The notes under the pieces: generated by a model
Databases searched by the model: none
What the model was told of the DNA's origin: nothing
The model's input: only the letters and a program-made list of their open reading frames with translations
Assembly: GCF_004345665.1 (NCBI RefSeq)
Contig: NZ_SLWR01000004.1
Location: 310,001 to 374,000 of the forward strand
DNA from: Kribbella antiqua
GTDB taxonomy: Bacteria; Actinomycetota; Actinomycetes; Propionibacteriales; Kribbellaceae
DNA: 64,000 nucleotides
Direction: 5' to 3'
Translations under genes and position numbers: made by a program
Part shown: positions 46,894-55,398 of the stretch, one piece after another
Layout of the letters: every line of letters starts with the position of its first letter
How positions within the stretch are numbered: the stretch's first letter is position 1

Positions 46894-48915
46894 TCAGATG
46901 GTGAGGGCGAGGCGGGTGGCCTGGTCGATGGCTCGTTTGGCGTCGAGCTCGGCGGCCACGTCGGCGCCGCCGATCAGGTGGACCGGACGGTTCGTCGCGC
47001 GGAGGTCCTCGGCGAGGTCGCGGACCGGTTCCTGACCGGCACAGACGACGACGTTGTCGACGGCAAGCACCCGAGGGCGCTCCCGCTTCGGCCCGAACGT
47101 CAAGTGGAGACCCTCGTCGTCGATCCGCTCATAGTTGACGCCACGAAGTTGCTCCACCTGCTTGTTCTTCAGTGCAGCGCGATGCACCCATCCGGTCGTC
47201 TTGCCGAGTCCGGCACCGATCTTCCCGGCCTTGCGCTGCAGCAGGTAGACCTGCCGGGGTGACGCCTCGGGCCGCGGTACGCCGAGAGCGCCCGGCGCGA
47301 CCGTCGGGTCGGCAACTCCCCACTCGGCCTTCCACGCCTCGAGGTCCAGCGCCGGCGACGACTCGGTAGTCAGGAACTCGCTGACATCGACGCCGATCCC
47401 ACCCGCTCCGATGACAGCGACAGTGGCCCCCACGGGCCTCCCGTTCCGTACGACGTCGACGTACGAGAGGACCTTCGGATGGTCGATGCCGGGGATGGCC
47501 GGGACGCGGGGGACGACGCCGGTGGCGAGGATGATCTCGTCGAAGCCGGCCAGGTCGTCGACCGTGGCGCGGCGGCCGAGGTGGAGCTTGACGCCGGTGA
47601 GGTCGAGGCGGCGCCGGTAGTACCGGATCGTCTCGGCGAACTCCTCCTTGCCGGGGATCCGCCGCGCGATCCCGAACTGCCCGCCGATCTCACTGTCGGC
47701 CTCGAACAGCTCCACCCGATGCCCGCGCTCCGCCGCCGTCACGGCTGCCGCCAAGCCGGCCGGTCCCGCGCCGACGACCGCGATGTTCTTGGTACGACGA
47801 GTCGGCAGCAACTGGAGCTCCGTCTCGCGGGCCGCCCTCGGGTTGACCATGCAGCTCGCCTTCCGCTTGGCGAACACATGATCCAGGCACGCCTGGTTGC
47901 AGGCGATGCAGACGTTGATCTCGTCGGCCCGGTCCGTGGTTGCCTTCAGCACCCACTCGGGATCGGCCAGGAACGGGCGGGCCATGCTGACCAGGTCGGC
48001 GTCGCCGCGGGCCAGCACTTCCTCGGCGACCTGCGGGAGGTTGATCCGGTTCGAGGTCACCACCGGGATGCCGACGTGCGGCTTGAAGGCTGCGGTCACC
48101 GACGTGAAGGCCGCGCGCGGTACCGACGTGACGATGGTCGGAACGCGGGCTTCATGCCAGCCGATCCCGGTGTTGATGATCGATGCTCCGGCCGCCTCGA
48201 TCTCCTTGCCCAGTGCAACGACTTCGTCCCAGCTCTGGCCGCCCTCGACCAGGTCCGCCATCGACAGCCGGTAGATGATCAGGAAATCGTTGCCTACGCG
48301 TTCGCGGGTCCGCCGGACGATCTCGACCGCCAGGCGGCGGCGGTTCTCCGGGCTGCCGCCCCAGCGGTCGGTGCGTTTGTTGGTTCGTTCGGCCAGGAAC
48401 TGGTTGATGAAGTAGCCCTCGGACCCCATGATCTCGACGCCGTCGTACCCGGCCTCCCGCGCGAGCGCCGCGCAGTCGACGTACGCCGTGATCTGCCGGC
48501 GCACGCCGCGATCGGAGAGGGCACGTGGCCTGAATGGGTTGATGGGTGCCTTCAGAGCAGAAGCCGAGACGCTGAACGGGTGATACGAGTAGCGGCCGGC
48601 GTGCAGGATCTGCAGGGCGATTCGGCCGCCCTCGGCGTGCACGGCGTCGGTGACGATCCGGTGTCTGGCCGCTTGGCGGCCGCTGGTGAGCTTGGAGCCG
48701 AAGGGCGTCAGCCAGCCAGTCCGGTTCGGCGCGTAGCCACCGGTCACCATCAGGCCGACGCCGCCACGGGCCCGCTCGGCGAAGTACGCCGCCAGCTTCG
48801 GCAAGTCCTTCGCGCGATCCTCGAGACCGGTGTGCATCGACCCCATGATCACTCGGTTCGGCAACACGACGTGTCCGAGGTCCAGGGGCTCAAGGAGGTT
48901 TGGATACCCGGTCAT
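46894..48915 (-). CDS. fadH: 2,4-dienoyl-CoA reductase (NADPH), FadH type
   Basis: 673 residues, the length of E. coli FadH. Residues 1-370 form the OYE-type FMN barrel (PLDLGHVVLPNRVIMGSMHTG, GGVGLMVTGGYAPN, GYDGVEIMGSEGYFINQFL), followed by the [4Fe-4S] cysteines (CIACNQAC and a later C-M-V-N), then FAD- and NADPH-binding Rossmann units (VVGAGPAGLAAAVTAAERG; VIGAGGIGVDVSEFL). It reduces 2,4-dienoyl-CoA intermediates of unsaturated fatty acid oxidation. The start ATG overlaps the stop of the PadR gene (ATGA), which is upstream in the same operon. Confidence 0.95.
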   Translation of the reverse strand: MTGYPNLLEPLDLGHVVLPNRVIMGSMHTGLEDRAKDLPKLAAYFAERARGGVGLMVTGGYAPNRTGWLTPFGSKLTSGRQAARHRIVTDAVHAEGGRIALQILHAGRYSYHPFSVSASALKAPINPFRPRALSDRGVRRQITAYVDCAALAREAGYDGVEIMGSEGYFINQFLAERTNKRTDRWGGSPENRRRLAVEIVRRTRERVGNDFLIIYRLSMADLVEGGQSWDEVVALGKEIEAAGASIINTGIGWHEARVPTIVTSVPRAAFTSVTAAFKPHVGIPVVTSNRINLPQVAEEVLARGDADLVSMARPFLADPEWVLKATTDRADEINVCIACNQACLDHVFAKRKASCMVNPRAARETELQLLPTRRTKNIAVVGAGPAGLAAAVTAAERGHRVELFEADSEIGGQFGIARRIPGKEEFAETIRYYRRRLDLTGVKLHLGRRATVDDLAGFDEIILATGVVPRVPAIPGIDHPKVLSYVDVVRNGRPVGATVAVIGAGGIGVDVSEFLTTESSPALDLEAWKAEWGVADPTVAPGALGVPRPEASPRQVYLLQRKAGKIGAGLGKTTGWVHRAALKNKQVEQLRGVNYERIDDEGLHLTFGPKRERPRVLAVDNVVVCAGQEPVRDLAEDLRATNRPVHLIGGADVAAELDAKRAIDQATRLALTI

Positions 48916-49454
48916 CCGTTGTCCTTTCGGAGCGCCTCGATCACTTCGTCGCACCAGTCCACGAACGATTCCTCCGCGCGGATTCCACCGCGCAGGACGA
49001 GGTACTGATGCAGGTCCCGACCATTGAGCTTGGCCGGTTTCGGGAAGTCCCGCTGCTGGATCCCGCGATACACCTCGAGCCGGGTCGCGTGCTCGGCCCG
49101 ATGCCGCTCAACCTCTTTCAGGACAACGGAGGGATCACCGAGCGACGCACCACGCAGCTTCACCCCGAGACCATCCCGCAGTACGGCGGGATCCTCCGGT
49201 TCGGCCAGCCACCGGGACAGCTCCGCCCGGCCGGCCGCGGACACCCGGTACACCTTCTTGTCCGGACGGCCCTCCTGCGCGACGTCGGTGTGCTTGACCC
49301 AGCCGGCCTCGTCCATCCGGCGCAGTACCCGGTAGATCTGCTGATGCGTGGCCGGCCAGAAGTATCCGATCGACCGGTCGAACCGGCGGGCCAGCTCGTA
49401 ACCGGACCCGGCCCGCTCGGTCAGCGACACCAGAATCGCGTGCTCGAGAGCCAT
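48912..49454 (-). CDS. PadR-family transcriptional regulator
   Basis: 180 residues. Residues 1-80 form the PadR winged helix (ALEHAILVSLTERAGSGYEL, QQIYRVLRRMDEAGWVKH, RPDKKVYRVSAAGRAELSRWL), and the rest is the Vir-type C-terminal helical domain. It precedes fadH with a four-base overlap and so probably represses fadH and itself. The perfect dyad TGCAAC-TC-GTTGCA at 49472-49485 just upstream of its start is the likely operator. Confidence 0.93.
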   Translation of the reverse strand: MALEHAILVSLTERAGSGYELARRFDRSIGYFWPATHQQIYRVLRRMDEAGWVKHTDVAQEGRPDKKVYRVSAAGRAELSRWLAEPEDPAVLRDGLGVKLRGASLGDPSVVLKEVERHRAEHATRLEVYRGIQQRDFPKPAKLNGRDLHQYLVLRGGIRAEESFVDWCDEVIEALRKDNG

Positions 49455-49471
49455 ACCCGGCAGGCTACCTA

Positions 49472-49485
49472 TGCAACTCGTTGCA
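49472..49485. promoter_or_regulatory. probable PadR operator TGCAAC-TC-GTTGCA
   Basis: Six-base perfect arms around two bases, 17 bases upstream of the PadR start. The half-site TGCAAC recurs in the MarR-type operator region at 6933. Confidence 0.6.
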
Positions 49486-49514
49486 CTGCACCCGATTGCA
49501 GTCGAGATCACAGT

Positions 49515-49530
49515 CCTTGTCCGGACAAGG
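49515..49530. promoter_or_regulatory. 16-bp palindrome CCTTGTCCGGACAAGG
   Basis: A perfect palindrome in the divergent region between PadR and the KhtT-like gene, closer to the antiporter genes; possible operator for these. Confidence 0.55.
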
Positions 49531-49586
49531 TGCACTATGGGTTTGGGAGAATGGTTGCAGACGCCAGCTATTGCGATCGGAGCATC

Positions 49587-50072
49587 ATGGACCAGCAGGC
49601 CCACCCGACCAAGACGACGTTGCCCGGGATCGGTACCCGGTACGACCTGATCACCGAGGGCGGTAAGCACGTCTCGGTGGTGGTGCACAACGACGGCCGG
49701 CGGTTCCTGGGCTTTCACGATCCGGAGGACGACGACAGCTGCCGGGACACGGTCCCGCTGGATCCCGCCGAAGCCGCCGCCCTGGCGCAGTTGCTGATTC
49801 CTGCCCCGATCGATCCCGTGCGGGGTGAGATCGAGATCGACCTGGTGACCGAACACATCCCGGTCACCGCGCGATCGCCGTACTCGGGCCGGACGTTGGG
49901 TGACACCCAGGCGCGCAGCCGGACCGGCGCGTCGATCGTCGCCGTCCTCCGGCGGACGGGTGCGACGCCGTCGCCGGCCCCGGACTTCCGGTTCGCGACC
50001 GGCGACACGCTCGTCGTCGTCGGGACCCGCGAGGGCGTCGACGCCGTCTACGACCTGATCGCAGGCGGGTGA
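49587..50072 (+). CDS. khtT: KhtT-like TrkA-C subunit of a K+/H+ antiporter
   Basis: 161 residues. A N-terminal region of about 85 residues (LPGIGTRYDLITEGGKHVSVVVH, GFHDPEDDDSC, DPAEAAALAQLLI) precedes a RCK_C/TrkA-C domain with TGASIVAVLRRTG and FATGDTLVVVGTREGVDAVYDLI. This is the KhtT layout of B. subtilis, the regulatory subunit that senses pH or c-di-AMP and controls the exporter KhtU. The antiporter gene starts one base after its stop. Confidence 0.9.
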   Translation: MDQQAHPTKTTLPGIGTRYDLITEGGKHVSVVVHNDGRRFLGFHDPEDDDSCRDTVPLDPAEAAALAQLLIPAPIDPVRGEIEIDLVTEHIPVTARSPYSGRTLGDTQARSRTGASIVAVLRRTGATPSPAPDFRFATGDTLVVVGTREGVDAVYDLIAGG

Positions 50073-50073
50073 C

Positions 50074-51333
50074 ATGGACGAGCACACCACCGCCCTGTTG
50101 ATCGAACTGGGCTCGGTCATCCTTGCCCTCGGCATCCTTGGGCGGATCGCCAGCCGGTTCGGGTTCTCGCCGATTCCGTTGTATCTGCTGGCCGGGCTCG
50201 CGTTCGGGCACGGCGGGTTGTTGCCGTTGGCAGCGAGTGAGGAGTTCGTTGCCACCGGCGCCGAGATCGGTGTGATCCTGCTGCTCTTGCTGCTCGGGTT
50301 GGAGTACACCGCGTCGGATCTTGTCGGCACGTTGAAGACGCAGTACGTGTCGGGTGCGGTCGACTTTCTGCTGAACGCATTGCCTGGTGCGGCGGTCGCC
50401 TTGCTGCTCGGCTGGGGGCCGGTCGCCGCGGTCGCGTTGGGCGGTGTCACCTGGATCTCGTCGTCCGGAGTGATCGCAAAGGTGGTCGGCGATCTCGGTC
50501 GGCTGGGTAATCGGGAAACGCCTGTGGTGCTGGGCATTCTCGTGCTCGAGGACCTGTCGATGGCGGTCTACCTGCCGATCCTGACCGCGCTGCTGGCGGG
50601 TGTCGGGCTCGCGGGTGGAAGCGTTACTTTGCTGATCTCGCTCGGCACGGTGAGCGTCGTACTGTTCGTTGCCCTGCGCTACGGAAGGGTGATCAGCCGG
50701 GCGGTGTCGTCGGACAACCCGGAGATGTTGCTGCTCGTCGTACTCGGGCTGACGCTGCTGGTCGCAGGTCTGGCCGCGCAGTTGCAGGTGTCGGCGGCGG
50801 TCGGGGCGTTCCTGGTGGGGATCGCGTTGTCGGGTGAGGTCGCGCATGGTGCGCGGAACTTGCTCAGCCCGTTGCGGGATCTGTTCGCCGCGGTGTTCTT
50901 CGTGTTCTTCGGGCTGAGCACCGATCCGGCGAAGATCCCGCCGGTACTGGCGATCGCGCTCGGGCTCGCGGTGCTGACCTCGCTGACGAAGATCGCCACC
51001 GGCTGGTACGCCGCTCGCCGGGCCGGCGTGCACTCGGCCGGTCGCTGGCGGGCCGGCGGGACGCTGGTCGCCCGCGGCGAGTTCTCCATCGTCATCGCCG
51101 GCCTCGCCGTCGGCGTCGAACCAAAACTCGGCCCTCTCGCCACGGCCTACGTCCTGATCCTCGTCATCCTCGGCCCCATCGCCGCCCGCTACACAGAACC
51201 CGTCGCTCGCCGCCTCACCACCCGCGGGAAGCCGCCCACCGCACCGGCCCACCCGGCCGAAGCACCCGACCAGCCGGCCGACACGCGATCCGCCACCGAC
51301 CGCGTCGACGACCCCGCGACCTCCCCCACCTGA
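50074..51333 (+). CDS. khtU: CPA2-family K+/H+ antiporter (KhtU/KefB-like)
   Basis: 419 residues with about 12 membrane helices: LIELGSVILALGILGRIASRFGFSPIPLYLLAGLAFGHGG-like N-terminus in two stretches, the LGLEYTASDLV motif after helix 4, GILVLEDLSMAVYLPILTAL containing the conserved D pair of CPA2 exchangers, and LFAAVFFVFFGLSTDP. There is no cytoplasmic RCK domain, as that is carried by the KhtT-like protein. The C-terminal 50 residues are a disordered Pro/Ala/Asp tail. Role: potassium efflux driven by proton entry during alkaline or electrophile stress. Confidence 0.92.
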   Translation: MDEHTTALLIELGSVILALGILGRIASRFGFSPIPLYLLAGLAFGHGGLLPLAASEEFVATGAEIGVILLLLLLGLEYTASDLVGTLKTQYVSGAVDFLLNALPGAAVALLLGWGPVAAVALGGVTWISSSGVIAKVVGDLGRLGNRETPVVLGILVLEDLSMAVYLPILTALLAGVGLAGGSVTLLISLGTVSVVLFVALRYGRVISRAVSSDNPEMLLLVVLGLTLLVAGLAAQLQVSAAVGAFLVGIALSGEVAHGARNLLSPLRDLFAAVFFVFFGLSTDPAKIPPVLAIALGLAVLTSLTKIATGWYAARRAGVHSAGRWRAGGTLVARGEFSIVIAGLAVGVEPKLGPLATAYVLILVILGPIAARYTEPVARRLTTRGKPPTAPAHPAEAPDQPADTRSATDRVDDPATSPT

Positions 51334-51364
51334 AGACCTCGGCGGGCGCCGTCAGCATTCGGCG

Positions 51365-51931
51365 TCAGCGGACGCGGACGTTGGTGGCCGCTTGGCTGAC
51401 CGTTTGGTCGATGCGGCGGGCTCGGGTTTCTGGGCGTTTGGCGAGGGTGATCCATTCGAGGATGGTGCGGCGGGCGGATGGCGGGAAGGTCTGAAAGTGT
51501 TTGTCTGCTGGGGGATTCGCGGCGAGGGCGGCCCGGAGATCGGCGGGGACGATCAGGTTCTGGGCGTCGGCGAGGAGGTCCCAGGTGCCGGTGCGCTTGG
51601 CGTGGTCGATGAGCTCCTGACCGGCCGCGGTCATCAGGCCCGCGGCGGTCAGGTGCTCGACGCGTTCGCGGTTGACCTTGCTCCAGGTGCTGCGCGGGTT
51701 CCGCGGGGTGAAGCACTGGTACGTCGTCCGGTCGTCGCGCTTGACCGTCTTGCTGTCGATCCACCCGAAGCACAACGCGTGCTCGACCGCGCTCGCGAGC
51801 ACCAGACCCGCATCGTCGCGATGAACGATCAGCCAGACCGACCGCTCCGTGCGCCCATTCGCCGCCAGCCATGCGCGCCACTCGTCCACGGTCGAACAGG
51901 CCAGCGCGTCGTCATCCGTCAATGTGCTCAT
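51365..51931 (-). CDS. YdeI/OmpD-associated-like protein
   Basis: 188 residues: ACSTVDEWRAWLAANG, RSVWLIVHRDDAGL, VEHALCFGWIDSKTVKRDD, CFTPRNPRSTWSKVNRERV and, near the end, FQTFPPSARRTILEWITLAK. These are the diagnostic blocks of the YdeI (DUF1801-neighbouring) family, cytoplasmic proteins of unknown activity seen in stress regulons. The gene starts with MSTLTDDDA; an earlier in-frame ATG four codons upstream is possible. Confidence 0.9.
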   Translation of the reverse strand: MSTLTDDDALACSTVDEWRAWLAANGRTERSVWLIVHRDDAGLVLASAVEHALCFGWIDSKTVKRDDRTTYQCFTPRNPRSTWSKVNRERVEHLTAAGLMTAAGQELIDHAKRTGTWDLLADAQNLIVPADLRAALAANPPADKHFQTFPPSARRTILEWITLAKRPETRARRIDQTVSQAATNVRVR

Positions 51932-51978
51932 ACCGAAGAGCATGCGCCCGATAAGTGCTCACCGAATGAGCACTTTTG

Positions 51979-52461
51979 TCAGAACAGTACGTTCCCCCGC
52001 TCGTGATCCAGGAGCGCCTGCTTTCGTTCGAGGCCGCCGCCGTACCCGGTCAAGCTGCCGGTGGAGCCGACCACCCGGTGGCACGGGACGATGATGCTGA
52101 TCGGGTTCTTCCCGTTGGCGAGCCCGACTGCCCGCGATGCGCCCGGGACGAGGCCGAGCGTCTGGGCGAGTTCGCCGTACGTCGTCGTGTCGCCGTACGG
52201 GATGTCCCGCAGAGCCGTCCAGACGCGCTGCTGGAATGGCGTGCCGGCGAAGTGGATCGGTACGTCGAAAGTGGTCCGGCCGTGCTCGAAGTATTCGGTC
52301 AGCTGATCGGCCACCGCGGGCAGCACGGAATCGTCGCGCGAGCCGAAGGTCTCCATCGGCGGACGGTGCCGGTGCTGCTCCATGTAGACCCCGGCGAGCT
52401 CATTGCCAGCAGCAACCAGTGTCAGCGGGCCGATCGGGCTGTCCATCACGGCGTACGTCAC
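51979..52461 (-). CDS. ogt: methylated-DNA--protein-cysteine methyltransferase
   Basis: 160 residues. YAVMDSPIGPLTLVAAG opens the N-terminal domain; the DNA-binding and active-site part has FQQRVWTALRDIPYG, GLANGKNPISIIVPCHRVVG with the acceptor cysteine in PCHRV, and LTGYGGGLERKQALLDHE. It transfers alkyl groups from O6-alkylguanine to itself. The GTG start has GGGAGG seven bases upstream and overlaps the GNAT stop by four bases, making it the third gene of the alkylation-repair operon. Confidence 0.95.
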   Translation of the reverse strand: MTYAVMDSPIGPLTLVAAGNELAGVYMEQHRHRPPMETFGSRDDSVLPAVADQLTEYFEHGRTTFDVPIHFAGTPFQQRVWTALRDIPYGDTTTYGELAQTLGLVPGASRAVGLANGKNPISIIVPCHRVVGSTGSLTGYGGGLERKQALLDHERGNVLF

Positions 52462-53012
52462 AACGTTGCCTCCCACTGGGCGCGGTTGATCCGGTAGAGG
52501 ACGTGACGCTGCAGACGATGGCCGTCTTCCAGGCGCGGGTGGTCGAAGTCGCCGGGCTCGTCGTGCGTCATGCCGATCCGCTGCATCACCCGCTGGGACG
52601 GCACGTTCGGCACAGCGGTGAAGGAGACGATCTCGTCCAGCCCGGCCGGGCCGAAGCCGTGCGCCAGCGCGGCCCGCGCCGCCTCGCTCGCATAACCGTT
52701 GCCCCAGGCCTCTTTCGCCAGCCGCCAGCCGATCTCGACCGCGGGCATGAAGTGCGCCTCGAAACTCGGCACCGACAGTCCGGTGAAGCCGATGAACCGG
52801 CCGGTCTCGCGCACTTCGAGAGCCCACAGACCCCAGCCGCGTTCGTCGATCGCGGCGATGTTCCGATCGATCAGGGCGTCGCTCACTTCCCGGGACTGGA
52901 GCGACGGGAAGTGCTCCATCACCGCCGGATCGGCGTTCAGCGCGGCGAACGGCTCACGGTCGGACTCGCGCCACTGGCGCATCAGCAGACGGTCGGTGGT
53001 CAGCTCGGTCAT
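52458..53012 (-). CDS. GNAT-family (RimJ/RimL-like) N-acetyltransferase
   Basis: 184 residues: LTTDRLLMRQWRESDREPFAALNADPAVMEHFP, read in two stretches, is the RimJ/RimL-type start; EIGWRLAKEAWGNGYASEAARA holds the acetyl-CoA loop (GNGYASEA); AVPNVPSQRVMQRIGM closes it. It lies between the Ada/AlkA gene (two bases upstream) and ogt (overlapping), so it shares their control; a link to DNA damage is not otherwise shown. Confidence 0.9.
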   Translation of the reverse strand: MTELTTDRLLMRQWRESDREPFAALNADPAVMEHFPSLQSREVSDALIDRNIAAIDERGWGLWALEVRETGRFIGFTGLSVPSFEAHFMPAVEIGWRLAKEAWGNGYASEAARAALAHGFGPAGLDEIVSFTAVPNVPSQRVMQRIGMTHDEPGDFDHPRLEDGHRLQRHVLYRINRAQWEATL

Positions 53013-53014
53013 GC

Positions 53015-54499
53015 TCACTCCGCAGGAATCTTGTTGATCGCGTGGTCACCGGTAGCCCACAGGTACTGCACCGCGTACGCACGCCAAGGCCGCCACGCAC
53101 GCGCGTGGGCGATCAAGGGTTTAGGGGCTTCGGGCAAGCCTAGATCACGCGCCGCGTACCGGATACCCAAATCACTGGCCACGAAGGCGTCCGGGTCACC
53201 CAGCGCCCGCATCGCGATCGACTCCACCGTCCACGGCCCGATCCCCGGCAACGCCGACAACTGCTCGCGTGCCTTGTCCCAGTCACTGCCCGCGCCGAGG
53301 TCGATCTCCCCCGCGGCGAGCGTCGCGATGAGCGTGGTGAGCGTCGTACGACGAGTCTTCGGAAACGCGAGCGATTCCGGATCGAGCTCGGCCAGCGACT
53401 GCATCGTCGGGAACAAATGCGTCAGCCCGCCGGCCGGATCCTCGATCGCCTCACCGTGCTGCAGCACCAGCCGATGCGCGTGCGTCCGCGCGGCAGCCGT
53501 CGACACCTGCTGCCCCAGCACAGCCCGTACGGCGAACTCGGCGCCGTCGACCGTATGCGGGACCCGACGGCCGGGCGCCTTCTCGATCAGTGGCGCGAGC
53601 ACCGGATCGGTGCCGAGCAGGTCGTCGACCGCGACCGGATCGGCGTCGAGGTCGAGCATCCGGCGGCAGCGGCTGATCGCGATCGCGAGGTCGCGCTGGT
53701 CGGCCAAGGAGAGCTGACAGGCGATGTGATCGGGCATCGGCTTCAGCGCGACCACGCCGTGGCCGTGCGGGAGCCGGAGGGTCCGGCGGTAGTGACCGTC
53801 GCGCCACTCCTCGACGCCGGGCACGCCGGTCGCGATCAGATGACCGAAGAGGTTGTCCGGATTCAGCGGCGCACGGAACGGCAGTCGCAGCGAGATCGTG
53901 CCGGGTGCGCTCGACGCCGTACCACGCTTGGCGCGCTGACGGAGCTCGGTCGGCGAGAGGGCGAAGACCTCCTGCACGGTCTCGTTGAACGTACGCACGC
54001 TGGAAAACCCGGCCGCGAAGGCAACGTCGGCCATCTGCAGTTCGCTGGTCTCGATCAGCAGACGGGCCGTCTGGGCGCGTTGTGCACGAGCGAGCGCGAG
54101 CGGCCCGGCGCCGAGCTCAGCCTGGAGTTGGCGCTGAACCTGGCGAACGCTGTAGCCGAGCTGGCCGGCCAGGCCTGGTACGCCGTCTCGGTCGACGACG
54201 CCGTCCGCGATCAGGCGCATCGCGCGGGCGACGAGGTCGGCGCGATGGTTCCACTCCGGCGACCCCGGGCTCGCGTCCGGGCGGCAACGCTTGCAGGCGC
54301 GGAAGCCGGCCTGCTGGGCGGCGGCCGCACTCGGGTAGAAGCGCATGTTCTCGACCTTCGGCGGCGCCACCGGGCAGCTCGGCCGGCAGTAGATCTTCGT
54401 CGTCAGCACGGCGGTGAAGAACCACCCGTCGAACCGGGCGTCCTTCGACTGGACCGCCCGTACACACCGCTCCACGCATTCGTACACGTCCACCAGCAT
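53015..54499 (-). CDS. alkA: Ada/AlkA-type fusion: methyl-sensing regulator and 3-methyladenine glycosylase
   Basis: 494 residues. The N-terminal Ada zinc domain has Cys38, Cys42, Cys69 and Cys72 (YCRPSC and CKRC), the exact Ada numbering, which supports this ATG. Next is an AraC helix-turn-helix (LAGQLGYSVRQVQRQLQAEL, MADVAFAAGFSSVRTFNETVQ, about 95-195), then the AlkA N-domain and HhH-GPD domain (VRAVLGQQVSTAAART, LSALPGIGPWTVESIAMRAL, DPDAFVASDLGIRYAARDLG with the catalytic Asp). One protein thus senses methyl phosphotriesters, activates transcription and excises alkylated bases. It heads the operon with GNAT and ogt and probably binds the repeats at 54524-54562. Confidence 0.96.
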   Translation of the reverse strand: MLVDVYECVERCVRAVQSKDARFDGWFFTAVLTTKIYCRPSCPVAPPKVENMRFYPSAAAAQQAGFRACKRCRPDASPGSPEWNHRADLVARAMRLIADGVVDRDGVPGLAGQLGYSVRQVQRQLQAELGAGPLALARAQRAQTARLLIETSELQMADVAFAAGFSSVRTFNETVQEVFALSPTELRQRAKRGTASSAPGTISLRLPFRAPLNPDNLFGHLIATGVPGVEEWRDGHYRRTLRLPHGHGVVALKPMPDHIACQLSLADQRDLAIAISRCRRMLDLDADPVAVDDLLGTDPVLAPLIEKAPGRRVPHTVDGAEFAVRAVLGQQVSTAAARTHAHRLVLQHGEAIEDPAGGLTHLFPTMQSLAELDPESLAFPKTRRTTLTTLIATLAAGEIDLGAGSDWDKAREQLSALPGIGPWTVESIAMRALGDPDAFVASDLGIRYAARDLGLPEAPKPLIAHARAWRPWRAYAVQYLWATGDHAINKIPAE

Positions 54500-54523
54500 C
54501 CCTGCCGCCACCGACAGTTCTCT

Positions 54524-54562
54524 AGCGGTTTTGCGACATGGAGGTGTGAGCGGTTTTGCGAC
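54524..54562 (-). promoter_or_regulatory. direct repeats (Ada-box-like) before the alkylation-repair operon
   Basis: In the operon sense GTCGCAAAACCGCT occurs twice, 25 bases apart start to start, close to the start codon at 54499. The spacing and the GCAAA core are reminiscent of direct-repeat sites bound by AraC-type activators such as Ada, so this is the likely autoregulatory site. Confidence 0.65.
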
Positions 54563-54624
54563 GCCAGGAACTGGGGGCGGATTTCCGCCAGAACCGCCGG
54601 GTTCCTACCGATGAACTTGAAAGC

Positions 54625-55365
54625 ATGAACGAACTACTTGGCAAGAAGGCTTTGGTGACCGGCGGCAGCCGCGGGATCGGCGCGGCGACGGCGATCGCGC
54701 TGGCGGAGCGCGGAGCGGATGTCGCGCTGACCTACAACAGTTCCCCGGACGCCGCGGCGAAGGTGGTGAAGGAGATCGAGGCGCTCGGACGTACGGCGTA
54801 CGCACTCGAAGCCGACGCGGCCGACGCCACCGCAGTGGCGAACGGTGTCGCGCAGGCGGCGGACCTGCTCGGCGGCCTCGACATTCTGGTCAACAACGCG
54901 GGTGTCGGCGCGATCGGCCCGATCACCGACTTCACCGTGGACGACGTGGATCGGGTGCTCGCGGTCAACATCCGTGGTGCGTACGCCGCCGCGCAGGCCG
55001 CCGTACGACGTCTGTCCGACGGCGGCCGGATGATCCATCTCGGGAGCTGTGTGGCAGAGCGGGTCCCCGGGCCGGGGATGACGCTGTACGGGATGAGCAA
55101 GTCCGCGATCACCGGCCTGAGCAAGGGTCTGGCTCGCGAACTGGGTGCCCGCGGCATCACCTCGAACGTCGTACAGCCCGGCCCGATCGACACCGATATG
55201 AACCCGGCGGACGGACCGTTCGCGTCGCCGCAGCTGACCAACCTGGCACTCGCCCGCTTCGGAGCACCTGCCGAGGTAGCCGCTGCCATCACGTATCTGG
55301 CCGGGCCGCACGCCGCCTACATCACCGGCACCGAACTGAGCATCGACGGCGGTCACGCCGCCTGA
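54625..55365 (+). CDS. short-chain dehydrogenase/reductase (FabG-like)
   Basis: 246 residues: KALVTGGSRGIGAATAIAL (TGGSxGIG), LTYNSSPDAAAKVV, ILVNNAGVGAIGPI, IHLGSCVAERV, YGMSKSAITGLSKGLARELG (Y-x3-K) and QPGPIDTDMNP. A classical NADPH-dependent SDR of the FabG type; in actinobacteria such genes also act on xenobiotic ketones. It starts at an ATG without strong ribosome binding site, after the alkylation-repair promoter region, and may share that region with the divergent operon. Confidence 0.93.
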   Translation: MNELLGKKALVTGGSRGIGAATAIALAERGADVALTYNSSPDAAAKVVKEIEALGRTAYALEADAADATAVANGVAQAADLLGGLDILVNNAGVGAIGPITDFTVDDVDRVLAVNIRGAYAAAQAAVRRLSDGGRMIHLGSCVAERVPGPGMTLYGMSKSAITGLSKGLARELGARGITSNVVQPGPIDTDMNPADGPFASPQLTNLALARFGAPAEVAAAITYLAGPHAAYITGTELSIDGGHAA

Positions 55366-55398
55366 GGATTGTCGGTGCCGGCGACTAGCGTCGTCGGC

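Noticed and set aside
46246..47262. A 338-residue plus-strand frame over the VOC and fadH genes
   Set aside because: Composition of an antisense shadow; both opposite genes are intact and conserved.
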